Shown: in pieces, positions 23,535 to 30,599 of the stretch | Layout of the letters: each line of letters begins with the position of its first letter | How positions within the stretch are numbered: the first letter of the stretch is position 1 | NCBI GenBank assembly: GCA_002393555.1 | Contig: DGSP01000093.1 | Span: forward strand, 1 to 38,899 | Direction of reading: 5' to 3' | DNA from: Prevotellaceae bacterium UBA4359 | Lineage (GTDB): Bacteria; Bacteroidota; Bacteroidia; Bacteroidales; Bacteroidaceae | Length of the DNA: 38,899 nt | Translations under genes and position numbers: made by a program | The notes under the pieces: generated by a model | What the model was told of the DNA's origin: nothing | What the model saw: the letters and a program-made list of their open reading frames with translations, nothing else | The model's database searches: none

Positions 23535-24647
23535 ATGAAAAAAACTTTTATGTGGATGTGTGTCGCCATCCTTACCCTGTGCGGCACGATGACATCGTGT
23601 TCAGACGATGACAACAACGGAGGTGGAACATCGAAGAAAGGAACGCTGAAGTGCGTGGCTCCAGCCTTTCTGAAGGAGGGCGACAAGGTGGCGCTCATCT
23701 CTCCGTCTTACTACACCTCAATGGAGAATGTGACCAAGACGGCTGACGTGCTGCGCGGCTGGGGCCTGGAGCCAGTCATCGGTCCGAATGTGGGGAATGT
23801 GTATGCCGGAAAATATGCCGGAACGGTGGAGACACGGGCCAGCGACCTTCGGTGGGCGTTGTCCAATCCCGACATCAAAGCCATCATCTGCAATCGGGGA
23901 GGATATGGTGCCATCCAACTCATCGATGTGATGAAAGCGCAGGATTTTTCGAGCAATCCCAAATGGCTCGTGGGCTTCAGCGACATCACCACGCTGCATG
24001 AGATGGAGAACTGTGCTGGCGTGATGAGCATCCACGGCACGATGAGTTCTTTCCTCGCCGCCGGCGGCACAGACAAGTCCAGTACCCTGATGCGCGACCT
24101 GCTGATGGGGACTGTGCCTCGCTATGAATTGCCAGCCCATCCGCAGAACGTGAAAGGGCGCGCAAGCGGTGTGCTTGTGGGCGGCAACATGATGACTTTT
24201 GCCCCTGTAGTGGGCAGCAAAGTGGACGTGACGGCCTACAGCGACATCATCCTGTTTGTGGAAGAGGTGGGAGAGTCGATGCACAACATCGACCGCCAGT
24301 TCAACATGCTGAAGATGCTGGGCGTGTTCGACCGTTGCCGGGGAATCGTCTTGGGCGAGTTTACCGACTGCGGAAAAGACCTCGACTACACGAGCGTCGA
24401 GGCCATGTTGTACCAGTATCTTGCTCCCTACAACATCCCCGTCCTCTGTGGTTTCCCTGCTGGCCACGGCGACGTGAACCTGCCCCTCGTGATGGGCGCT
24501 CCCGTCACGCTCGATGTGCGTGACGACGGTGGAACTCTCCAGTTCGACATCGACGGTATCCAACGCGAAATCTACACCGAATACATCCAACCTCAGACAA
24601 GCAACTCGGCTGCTGTACGCATGCAGTTGGCAGGAAAGACTGAATAG
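23535..24647 (+). CDS. LD-carboxypeptidase family (S66) lipoprotein
   Basis: A 370-residue probable lipoprotein (lipobox TSC, Cys near residue 22) followed by a Gly/Asp-rich linker and an S66 domain. LD-carboxypeptidases remove D-Ala from the tetrapeptide of peptidoglycan during recycling. The triad is visible: Ser149 in GFSDIT, Glu243 in VEEVGE, and His311 in GFPAGHGD. AIICNRGGYGAIQLID is a further signature. Classical LdcA is cytoplasmic; a lipid-anchored form would act in the periplasm. The segment KGRASGVLVGGNM is conserved. The next gene starts 13 nt later. Confidence 0.9.
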   Translation: MKKTFMWMCVAILTLCGTMTSCSDDDNNGGGTSKKGTLKCVAPAFLKEGDKVALISPSYYTSMENVTKTADVLRGWGLEPVIGPNVGNVYAGKYAGTVETRASDLRWALSNPDIKAIICNRGGYGAIQLIDVMKAQDFSSNPKWLVGFSDITTLHEMENCAGVMSIHGTMSSFLAAGGTDKSSTLMRDLLMGTVPRYELPAHPQNVKGRASGVLVGGNMMTFAPVVGSKVDVTAYSDIILFVEEVGESMHNIDRQFNMLKMLGVFDRCRGIVLGEFTDCGKDLDYTSVEAMLYQYLAPYNIPVLCGFPAGHGDVNLPLVMGAPVTLDVRDDGGTLQFDIDGIQREIYTEYIQPQTSNSAAVRMQLAGKTE

Positions 24648-24660
24648 AACCAAAAGCACT

Positions 24661-25113
24661 ATGGACACAAAGAAAAGCATATTATCAGCAGTGTCGGCCT
24701 TGTCGATGGCCCCTGTGGGTGAGGCTATTGGCGAGGGGAAAGACCGTCCTTCGTCAGAAGAAATGGAAGGGGCATGGAAAGAGGTTGTGGAGCAATACGG
24801 AGAGCCTGATGAGGTCATCGTGGTGGATGCCACGCGAGGCGGAGAGACTGAAGGCGTGGTGTTGGCGTATGACCTTGGAGGTCAGGACAATGGTGGCTTC
24901 CTGCTGTATGAAGGTCTGGTGATAGACAAACGGAGCGTGGAGAGCGTGACGTTCAACAATGCGGCCATTCCTTACGTGGAGAATGCCTACCAAATCATAC
25001 TCACAACCACTTCCGACAGCCATCCGCAAGTGTTCATTCCCGTAGGGCGCGATGTGCATTGGACACGTGAGGTGCTGGCACAAATAGAGAGATGCATCTA
25101 CAAAAACTCCTAA
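24661..25113 (+). CDS. Hypothetical protein
   Basis: A 150-residue protein that I do not recognise. It has no signal peptide and no membrane segment. After a Ser/Ala-rich N terminus it contains alternating strands and helices: a helix with EMEGAWKEVVEQYGEPDEVI, strands VVLAYDLGGQ and GFLLYEGLVID, and YQIILTTTSDSHPQVFIPVG. The ATG at 24661, 13 nt after the S66 gene, is chosen because the frame upstream lies inside that gene. It is probably co-transcribed with it. Confidence 0.65.
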   Translation: MDTKKSILSAVSALSMAPVGEAIGEGKDRPSSEEMEGAWKEVVEQYGEPDEVIVVDATRGGETEGVVLAYDLGGQDNGGFLLYEGLVIDKRSVESVTFNNAAIPYVENAYQIILTTTSDSHPQVFIPVGRDVHWTREVLAQIERCIYKNS

Positions 25114-25154
25114 AAAAGACGGGAAGAATCTAAGTTTTTCACGGTGACAAGTTT

Positions 25155-25181
25155 ACAAGTCAATATTTTTGTGTAAATTTG
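25155..25181 (+). promoter_or_regulatory. Promoter of pheT
   Basis: -7 TAAATTTG at 25174-25181 with GTTT just upstream of a 19-nt spacer as a weak -33. A 10-bp inverted repeat, GTTTTTCACG (25134-25143) and CGTGAAAAAC (25214-25223), straddles the promoter. The leader is about 74 nt. Confidence 0.6.
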
Positions 25182-25261
25182 CACCGTTTTTTGTGTACAT
25201 ACATACGCATGCACGTGAAAAACTGCACGGTAAAAAGATAAATCATTAAAAATTTCAAGAT

Positions 25262-27781
25262 ATGAACATTTCTTACAAATGGTTGAAGGAATACGTTGAC
25301 TTCGACATGACAGCCGAGGAGGTGGGCAAGGCGCTCACCAGCATGGGCCTAGAGGTTGAGGCAGTGGAAGAGGTGCAGAGCATCAAGGGTGGTCTGCAAG
25401 GACTGGTCGTGGGGCAGGTGTTGACTTGCGAGCCTCATCCGAACAGCGACCACATGCACGTGACGACCGTCGATGAAGGCAACGGTGTGGTGGAGCAGAT
25501 TGTCTGTGGAGCACCCAACGTGGCCGCTGGTCAGAAAGTTATTGTGGCTCAGTTGGGCTGCAAACTTTATGATGGCGACAAGGAGTTTGTCATCAAGAAG
25601 AGCAAACTGAGAGGCATCGAGTCGAACGGCATGATTTGTGCTGAAGACGAGATTGGTGTGGGCACCAGCCACGATGGCATTATCGTGCTGCCCGAGACGG
25701 CTGTGGTAGGCACTCCTGCTGCCGAATACTTCGGTTTGGAGAGCGACTTCGTGATAGAGGTCGATATTACACCTAACCACTCTGACGCTTGCTCGCACTG
25801 GGGTGTGGCGCGCGACTTCTATGCCTATCTGAAGCAAAACGGCTTTGAGACTTCCCTGCACCGCCCATCGGTGGATGACTTCAAGGTGCAGTCGAACGAC
25901 TTGAAGTTTGACGTGGAAGTGGTGGCTGGCGAGGCTTGTCCCCGTTACTGCGCTGTCAGCGTGAAGAACTGCGAAGTGAAAGAAAGCCCGAAGTGGTTGA
26001 AGGACCGCCTGACAGCGATTGGTCAGCGCCCCATCAACAACATTGTCGATATCACCAACTACATCATGATGGCTTACGGACAGCCCTTGCATTGCTTCGA
26101 TGCCGACATGGTGAAGGGCAATAAAGTGGTGGTGAAGACCTTGCCGGAAGGCACTCCATTCGTCACCCTCGATGGTGAGGAGCACAAACTTTCCGATAAG
26201 GACTTGGCTATCTGCAATGTGGAGGAGCCAATGTGTATCGCCGGTGTGTTTGGCGGCAAGGGAAGCGGAACCTACGAGACCACGAAGAACGTGCTGTTCG
26301 AGAGTGCTTACTTCCACCCCACGTGGATTCGCAAGAGCGCACGTCGTCATGGCTTGCAGACAGATGCCAGTTTCCGCTTTGAGCGTGGCATCGACCCAGC
26401 AGGTCAGATTTATGCCCTCAAACGTGCAGCGATGTTGGCACAGGAATTGGCAGGTGGCGAAATCAGCATGGAGATTGTCGATGTGAAGAACGACACGTTG
26501 CCACAGGATGCCATCATTGATGTGGAATACAAGTATGTGGCTGACCTCATCGGTAAGGAACTGCCCGTGGAGACTCAGCAGAGCATTCTGAAGAACCTCG
26601 GCTTTGAAATCCTTTCTTCTGATGACAAGCAGATGCAGGTGAAGGCTCCTGCTTTCCGCGTGGATGTGAAGAAGCCTTGCGATGTGGTGGAGGAGATTCT
26701 GCGCATCTATGGCTACAACAATATTGAGATCCCTTCTCAGGTGCGCTCATCGCTCACCGTGAAGGGCGAACTGGACAAGAGCAACAAACTGCAGAACCAT
26801 GTGGCTGAACAGCTGGTGGGTTGTGGCTTCAATGAAATACTGAACAACTCCCTCACGAAGGTTTCTTACTATGAAAATGGGGAAACCTACAAACTGGAGA
26901 ATTGCGTGAAGCTGATGAACCCGCTGAGCCAAGACTTGGCCGTGCTGCGTCAGACGCTGCTCTTCGGTGGTTTGGAATCGATTGCCCGCAATGCCAATCG
27001 TCGGATGCCCGACTTGAAGTTCTTCGAGTTCGGCAACTGCTACTACTTCGACCCTGAGCGCAATCAGGAGAAGGTGGATGAGAATGGTGAGACGTTGAAG
27101 GCAAGTGCAGAGTCGTCGAAGAAGATTCTGGCTGCCTACAGCGAGGACTACCACTTGGGCTTGTGGCTGACGGGTAAGCGTGTGAACGGCAACTGGGCAC
27201 ATGCTGACGAGGAGTCTTCGGTGTATGAGATGAAGGCTTACGTGCTCAACATCTTCAAGCGTCTGGGTGTGCCATTCGGTGCCCTTGTGTTCGGCGAGGA
27301 GAAGAACGACATCTTCTCGATTGCTACAACAATCACCCAGCGTGGCGGCAAGAAGATTGCAGAGTTTGGTATCGTGACGAAGAAGATGGCGAAGAAACTC
27401 GACATTGAGGCACCTGTCTATTTCGCCGACATCAACTGGACAAACCTGATGAAGCTCATCAAAAAGGTGACGGTCACTTACTACGACCTGTCGAAGTTCC
27501 CCGCTGTGAGCCGCGACCTCGCCCTGCTCGTGGACGAAGGCGTTGAGTTCGCTCAGATTGAGGCTGCCGCTTATCAGGCAGAGAAGAAGCTCTTGAAGGA
27601 AGTGAAGCTCTTCGACGTGTATGAAGGCAAGAACCTCGAAGCTGGCAAGAAGTCGTATGCCGTCAACTTCACTCTCCAAAGCGAGGAGAAGACACTGAAC
27701 GACAAGGCCATCGAAGCCATCATGACCAAGATTGAGCAGAACATCTGCAAAGCAACAGGTGCAACCGTTCGTGGAAAGTAA
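25262..27781 (+). CDS. pheT: Phenylalanine-tRNA ligase beta subunit
   Basis: An 839-residue subunit of the alpha2-beta2 synthetase that charges tRNA-Phe. Domain order is standard: N-terminal B1 with an inserted tRNA-binding OB fold (residues about 40-155, VGQVLTCEPHPNSDHMHV), B3/B4 editing domain (RPINNIVDITNYIMM, PLHCFDAD), B5 (about 400-480), the catalytic-like core (FNEILNNSLTK, RRMPDLKFFEFG), and a C-terminal FDX-ACB anticodon-binding domain (SKFPAVSRDLALLVDE). Length is normal. The alpha subunit gene pheS is not in the window, a usual separation in Bacteroidota. Confidence 0.98.
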   Translation: MNISYKWLKEYVDFDMTAEEVGKALTSMGLEVEAVEEVQSIKGGLQGLVVGQVLTCEPHPNSDHMHVTTVDEGNGVVEQIVCGAPNVAAGQKVIVAQLGCKLYDGDKEFVIKKSKLRGIESNGMICAEDEIGVGTSHDGIIVLPETAVVGTPAAEYFGLESDFVIEVDITPNHSDACSHWGVARDFYAYLKQNGFETSLHRPSVDDFKVQSNDLKFDVEVVAGEACPRYCAVSVKNCEVKESPKWLKDRLTAIGQRPINNIVDITNYIMMAYGQPLHCFDADMVKGNKVVVKTLPEGTPFVTLDGEEHKLSDKDLAICNVEEPMCIAGVFGGKGSGTYETTKNVLFESAYFHPTWIRKSARRHGLQTDASFRFERGIDPAGQIYALKRAAMLAQELAGGEISMEIVDVKNDTLPQDAIIDVEYKYVADLIGKELPVETQQSILKNLGFEILSSDDKQMQVKAPAFRVDVKKPCDVVEEILRIYGYNNIEIPSQVRSSLTVKGELDKSNKLQNHVAEQLVGCGFNEILNNSLTKVSYYENGETYKLENCVKLMNPLSQDLAVLRQTLLFGGLESIARNANRRMPDLKFFEFGNCYYFDPERNQEKVDENGETLKASAESSKKILAAYSEDYHLGLWLTGKRVNGNWAHADEESSVYEMKAYVLNIFKRLGVPFGALVFGEEKNDIFSIATTITQRGGKKIAEFGIVTKKMAKKLDIEAPVYFADINWTNLMKLIKKVTVTYYDLSKFPAVSRDLALLVDEGVEFAQIEAAAYQAEKKLLKEVKLFDVYEGKNLEAGKKSYAVNFTLQSEEKTLNDKAIEAIMTKIEQNICKATGATVRGK

Positions 27782-27799
27782 TAACGTGAATATTTTTTC

Positions 27800-27996
27800 A
27801 ACAACGAATTTAACGAATTAGACGAATTCCTTTAGTGGAATGCCGCAAGCGGCAACGAATAAAATCGAATGTAGTTCGTTCCATCGGAATCTCTTGTCGG
27901 ATTTTTCATAAGAAAGTTGATGCCATTCGTTTTTATTCGGCGCACCAAAGGTGCATTGCAGGAAAAGAATTCGTCTCTTTCGACAAATTCGTTGTT
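27800..27996. repeat. 197-bp inverted-repeat (MITE-like) element
   Basis: A left arm (27800-27871) and a right arm (27924-27996) are imperfect reverse complements over about 72 bp around a 52-bp centre. The tips are AACAACGAATTT and AAATTCGTTGTT. Within the arms GACGAATTC and CGAATAAAA recur, and each arm carries its own small hairpin (GCCGC/GCGGC, and GCACC/GGTGC). It lies 19 nt after pheT and 54 nt before yebC. No transposase is encoded; it has the form of a non-autonomous mobile element or a very large hairpin. Confidence 0.85.
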
Positions 27997-28050
27997 CTAA
28001 AAACTCATTGTGAAAAAGAAATTGTAAATATAAAAATTGTAAATGAAATT

Positions 28051-28782
28051 ATGGGACGCGCATTTGAATTCCGTAAAGCAAGAAAACTGAAGAGATGGGG
28101 TAACATGGCAAAGACTTTCACACGCCTTGGCAAGCAGATTGCCATCGCCGTGGCTGAAGGCGGCCCAGACCCAGACAACAACGCACACCTTCGTGCTGTC
28201 ATCGCGACTTGTCGCCACGAGAACATGCCAAAGGACAACATCGACCGTGCTATCAAAAACGCCATTGGCAAGGACAAGTCGGCTTGGAAGAGCGTGACTT
28301 ACGAAGGATATGGCCCTCACGGAGTGGCTGTGTTCGTGGACACATTGACAGACAACACCACTCGTACCGTGGCCGACGTTCGCTCTGTGTTCAACAAGTT
28401 CAGCGGCAACATGGGCACGACAGGCTCTCTCTCGTTCCTCTTCGACCACTACAGCCAGTTCACCTTCAAGAAGAAGGCCGACATGGACATGGACGAGTTC
28501 ATTCTCGAAGCCATCGAGTTTGGCGTGAACGACGAATACGACGAGGAGTACGACGAAGAGAAGGATGAGACCACCATCACCATCTATGGCGACCCCAAGT
28601 CGTTCGCCCAGATTCAGAAGTTCCTTGAGGACAGCGGCTACGAAATCACAGGTGCCGAGTTTACCTACGTGCCCAACGACCTGAAGGAAGTGACCGACGA
28701 GCAGCGTGAGACCATCGAAAAGATGGTGGAGCGTCTCGAAGAGTTTGAGGACGTGCAGAATGTCTATACAAACATGAAATGA
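28051..28782 (+). CDS. yebC: YebC/PmpR-family regulator (TACO1 family)
   Basis: A 243-residue protein beginning MGRAFEFRKARKLKRWGNM. YebC proteins bind DNA or the ribosome; recent work on the family links them to relief of ribosome stalling, older work to transcriptional control. The three-domain fold is recognisable: AKTFTRLGKQIAIAVAEGG, MPKDNIDRAIKNAIG, YEGYGPHGVAVFVDTLTDN and NKFSGNMGTTGSLSFLF. An acidic insertion (EYDEEYDEEKDE) is present near residue 170. The frame is open back to 27835, but that stretch is the inverted-repeat element, so ATG 28051 is the start. Confidence 0.95.
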   Translation: MGRAFEFRKARKLKRWGNMAKTFTRLGKQIAIAVAEGGPDPDNNAHLRAVIATCRHENMPKDNIDRAIKNAIGKDKSAWKSVTYEGYGPHGVAVFVDTLTDNTTRTVADVRSVFNKFSGNMGTTGSLSFLFDHYSQFTFKKKADMDMDEFILEAIEFGVNDEYDEEYDEEKDETTITIYGDPKSFAQIQKFLEDSGYEITGAEFTYVPNDLKEVTDEQRETIEKMVERLEEFEDVQNVYTNMK

Positions 28783-28831
28783 TGTACAATGATGTACAAT
28801 TTTCCATGCGGACAATTGTAAATTGTAAATC
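28781..28831. repeat. Short inverted repeat starting at the yebC stop codon
   Basis: Two direct copies of GATGTACAAT (28781-28790, 28791-28800) begin inside the yebC TGA. With the right arm AATTGTAAATTGTAAATC (28814-28831) they form an imperfect A/T-rich hairpin around a 12-nt loop. A third AATTGTAAAT copy follows at about 28836-28845, and related words precede yebC (28020-28045). Confidence 0.7.
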
Positions 28832-28851
28832 AATAAATTGTAAATAGAAAG

Positions 28852-29103
28852 ATGAAAACCATCTACGAAACCAAGGGCACATGCTCCAAAGCCATCGAAC
28901 TGGACGTTGATGATGCAACAGGCATCATCAACTCCGTCCAGTTCGTCGGAGGTTGCCCCGGCAACACCATCGGCGTGGCACAGTTAGTGCGTGGCCGCAA
29001 GGTGGAAGACGTCATCAGCCAGTTGGAAGGAATCCGCTGCGGCATGAAGCCCACCAGTTGTCCAGACCAGTTGGCACAGGCACTGAAACAAGCCATTGCT
29101 TAA
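28852..29103 (+). CDS. TSCPD domain protein (TIGR03905 family)
   Basis: An 83-residue protein made of a single TSCPD domain, the zinc-binding module also found at the C terminus of some ribonucleotide reductases. Conserved residues are Cys in KGTCSKAIE, GGCPGNTIGVAQL, and IRCGMKPTSCPDQLAQALKQA. Free-standing copies are common in Bacteroidales and Clostridia; the function is unknown to me. It follows yebC by 69 nt across the inverted repeat and could be read with it. Confidence 0.88.
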   Translation: MKTIYETKGTCSKAIELDVDDATGIINSVQFVGGCPGNTIGVAQLVRGRKVEDVISQLEGIRCGMKPTSCPDQLAQALKQAIA

Positions 29104-29124
29104 TGCACAAAAGTATATATATTT

Positions 29125-29532
29125 ATGTACACGCGTAAAATACTCCCCATCCTCTTCGTATGCACGTTAGCCTTCTGCTCCTGCCAGGAGAAGAAAGCAG
29201 ACTACTTCGAGCGCGAAGCCAAGGAATACACCGAGAAACACTGTCCCCAGCAACTGGACGAGTTCACACGCATCGACAGCATCGTCTATGTGAAGAACGA
29301 CGAAGCGGGCGAACTGAAACTCTACTACACCCTCACGCTGAGCGACGAAGCCCGTGCCGAAGTGATGAACAAACTGAGCGAACTGGGCGAAGAGAACCTG
29401 CGCATCGTCCGCAACTCCGTCATCTACGCCAAACACAAAGAGGCCGGCGTGAGTTTTACCTACATCTATCACGATGCCACCCTGGGCGACAAGATAGCCG
29501 AATACCACTTCACCAAGAAGGACTACGAGTAA
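29125..29532 (+). CDS. Hypothetical small lipoprotein
   Basis: A 135-residue probable lipoprotein with lipobox AFCSC (Cys near residue 20). The mature part contains an alpha/beta stretch, YTEKHCPQQLDEFTRIDSIVYV and LKLYYTLTLSDEA, resembling small Bacteroidales proteins without an assigned role. The last codons and stop form one arm of an intrinsic terminator, so transcription ends within a few nucleotides of the stop. Confidence 0.75.
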   Translation: MYTRKILPILFVCTLAFCSCQEKKADYFEREAKEYTEKHCPQQLDEFTRIDSIVYVKNDEAGELKLYYTLTLSDEARAEVMNKLSELGEENLRIVRNSVIYAKHKEAGVSFTYIYHDATLGDKIAEYHFTKKDYE

Positions 29533-29554
29533 CCCTCGCAGTCCTTCTTTTTTT
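29517..29554 (+). terminator. Intrinsic terminator overlapping the lipoprotein stop codon
   Basis: GAAGGACTACGAG (29517-29529) pairs with CTCGCAGTCCTTC (29535-29547) with one mismatch, the stop TAA sits in the loop, and seven T follow. The coding sequence thus doubles as a terminator arm. Confidence 0.93.
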
Positions 29555-29682
29555 ATGATACATACGCTGGCGGTGGGTATGAATGGACGGAAGAGGACTC
29601 TTGGGATGCACTCACAGATGGAATGTACGGAGAGTATAACCCGCAAGCATGGGATCGACTTCAAGACATGATGGGACTGTAG
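29554..29682 (+). pseudogene. Orphan C-terminal coding fragment
   Basis: About 42 codons ending at TAG 29680-29682 read like real protein: YDTYAGGGYEWTEEDSWD, then ALTDGMYGEY and WDRLQDMMGL. There is no start codon or promoter, and the frame begins at the T tract of the terminator. The acidic, Trp/Tyr/Gly-rich composition recalls tails of proteins on Bacteroidales mobile elements, but I cannot name the family. It is best read as the leftover end of a deleted gene. Confidence 0.5.
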
Positions 29683-29965
29683 AAACCGGATAAGGACAAG
29701 ACGGATGCTAACGTGTCAGGATATGTGAAAGATTGCAAGAAATCGTTTTTACATCTCGCACATGATACGGATTGCCCTTATTACGTGTTTGTTAGAAAGT
29801 CTTTGTCGCTTTATCATGCTATGGTTCGACAAAAAAATGAGGAAGTATCGTATGAAACGGAAAGTGCTCGCTGTGTACGCACACAGACAAATTGACTTTG
29901 AGAGGGATGATTTGACGTAAATTCTTCTTTTTAGGCGACTTTTTCTTCATTTTTTCTTGGAAATA
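29683..29965. other. Gene-poor intergenic stretch
   Basis: Between the orphan fragment and the next promoter there is no convincing gene. A 60-codon frame at 29713-29895 has no promoter, signal or similarity I can see. The stretch may be decayed sequence linked to the fragment before it. Confidence 0.5.
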
Positions 29966-29998
29966 TTTGTTTATCTGAAAGAAAACATTGTAACTTTG
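29966..29998 (+). promoter_or_regulatory. Promoter of the winged-helix gene
   Basis: -33 TTTG at 29966-29969, 21-nt spacer, -7 TAACTTTG at 29991-29998. The leader is about 80 nt. Confidence 0.75.
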
Positions 29999-30083
29999 CA
30001 CTGGATTTGGGAAAAGATTGTTTAGAAATCCCCCCTGACCCATTAAGTAAAAGTTCAACAAAATTAAAGTTAAGGTTTAAGTT

Positions 30084-30296
30084 ATGTTACAGGAAAAAGC
30101 CGGAAACATTGCTGGTCTCATTTGGAATGCCCTTTCAGGGGCTGAGTCAGCACAGACATTCAAGCAGATTAAGAAAGTTACAAAACTTGCTGAGAAGGAT
30201 TTCAACCTTGGTCTTGGTTGGTTGCTCCGTGAGGACAAAGTCAACGCTGTCGAGACTGGCGATGAGAAGGATCCCTACGCTTACTCTCTGAAGTGA
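30084..30296 (+). CDS. Winged helix-turn-helix protein (PF10771/DUF2582 family)
   Basis: A 70-residue protein that is a single small winged helix-turn-helix domain: AGNIAGLIWNALSG (helix 1), SAQTFKQIKKVTKLAEKDFNLGLGWLLRE (helices 2-3) and the wing KVNAVETGDEKDPYAYSL. The family is widespread in Bacteroidales and probably binds nucleic acid; targets are unknown to me. The last codons and stop are duplicated 139 bp downstream, so an insertion has separated the gene from its original terminator. Confidence 0.85.
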   Translation: MLQEKAGNIAGLIWNALSGAESAQTFKQIKKVTKLAEKDFNLGLGWLLREDKVNAVETGDEKDPYAYSLK

Positions 30297-30439
30297 ACTT
30301 TTTGAGGAGTTATAAAGAAGTGAAAAGGACGTTAAAGAGAAGTTAAAAGGACGTTTGCCCCATTGGGATGGCTGAATAGGTCCTTATAACTCCCTTACGA
30401 CTTCTCCCCCACTTCCCTTTGACTCCCTGAAGTGAACCT
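30283..30439. repeat. Inverted-repeat insertion flanked by 18-bp direct repeats
   Basis: ACTCTCTGAAGTGAACTT (30283-30300), which includes the end of the winged-helix gene, recurs as ACTCCCTGAAGTGAACCT (30422-30439), 16 of 18 identical. Between them lies an imperfect inverted repeat whose best arms are GGAGTTATAA (30306-30315) and TTATAACTCC (30384-30393); AAAAGGACGTT is also directly repeated (30323 and 30345). This is the form of an inserted element with a target duplication. Confidence 0.75.
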
Positions 30440-30444
30440 AAAAT

Positions 30445-30486
30445 AAAAATGTGTCACTCATTTTTTTTGAGCGACACATTTTTTTT
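30445..30486 (+). terminator. Intrinsic terminator of the winged-helix gene
   Basis: ATGTGTC-A-CTCA (30449-30460) pairs with TGAG-C-GACACAT (30468-30479) around a T-only loop, followed by eight T. It lies directly after the duplicated gene end. Confidence 0.92.
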
Positions 30487-30546
30487 GTGCCGCTGGTTCT
30501 GCTGAAGTTCCTTTCACCAAGAAACACTAAAGAAAAACCGCTTTCT

Positions 30547-30578
30547 TTTGTGTTTCATCTGTTTTTTTCGTAACTTTG
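30547..30578 (+). promoter_or_regulatory. Promoter of lepA
   Basis: -33 TTTG at 30547-30550, 20-nt spacer, -7 TAACTTTG at 30571-30578. The start point near 30585 leaves about 15 nt of leader and excludes an in-frame TTG at 30576. Confidence 0.82.
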
Positions 30579-30599
30579 CCACCCAAAAAGAAACTTTGC

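Noticed and set aside
27835..28050. N-terminal extension of yebC
   Set aside because: The frame is open but runs through the inverted-repeat element, and the family N terminus starts exactly at 28051.
29713..29895. 60-codon open frame
   Set aside because: Begins at an alternative start without promoter or recognisable domain, in a decayed stretch.
30576..30599. Upstream TTG start for lepA
   Set aside because: It lies inside the -7 box; the ATG at 30600 gives the conserved N terminus.
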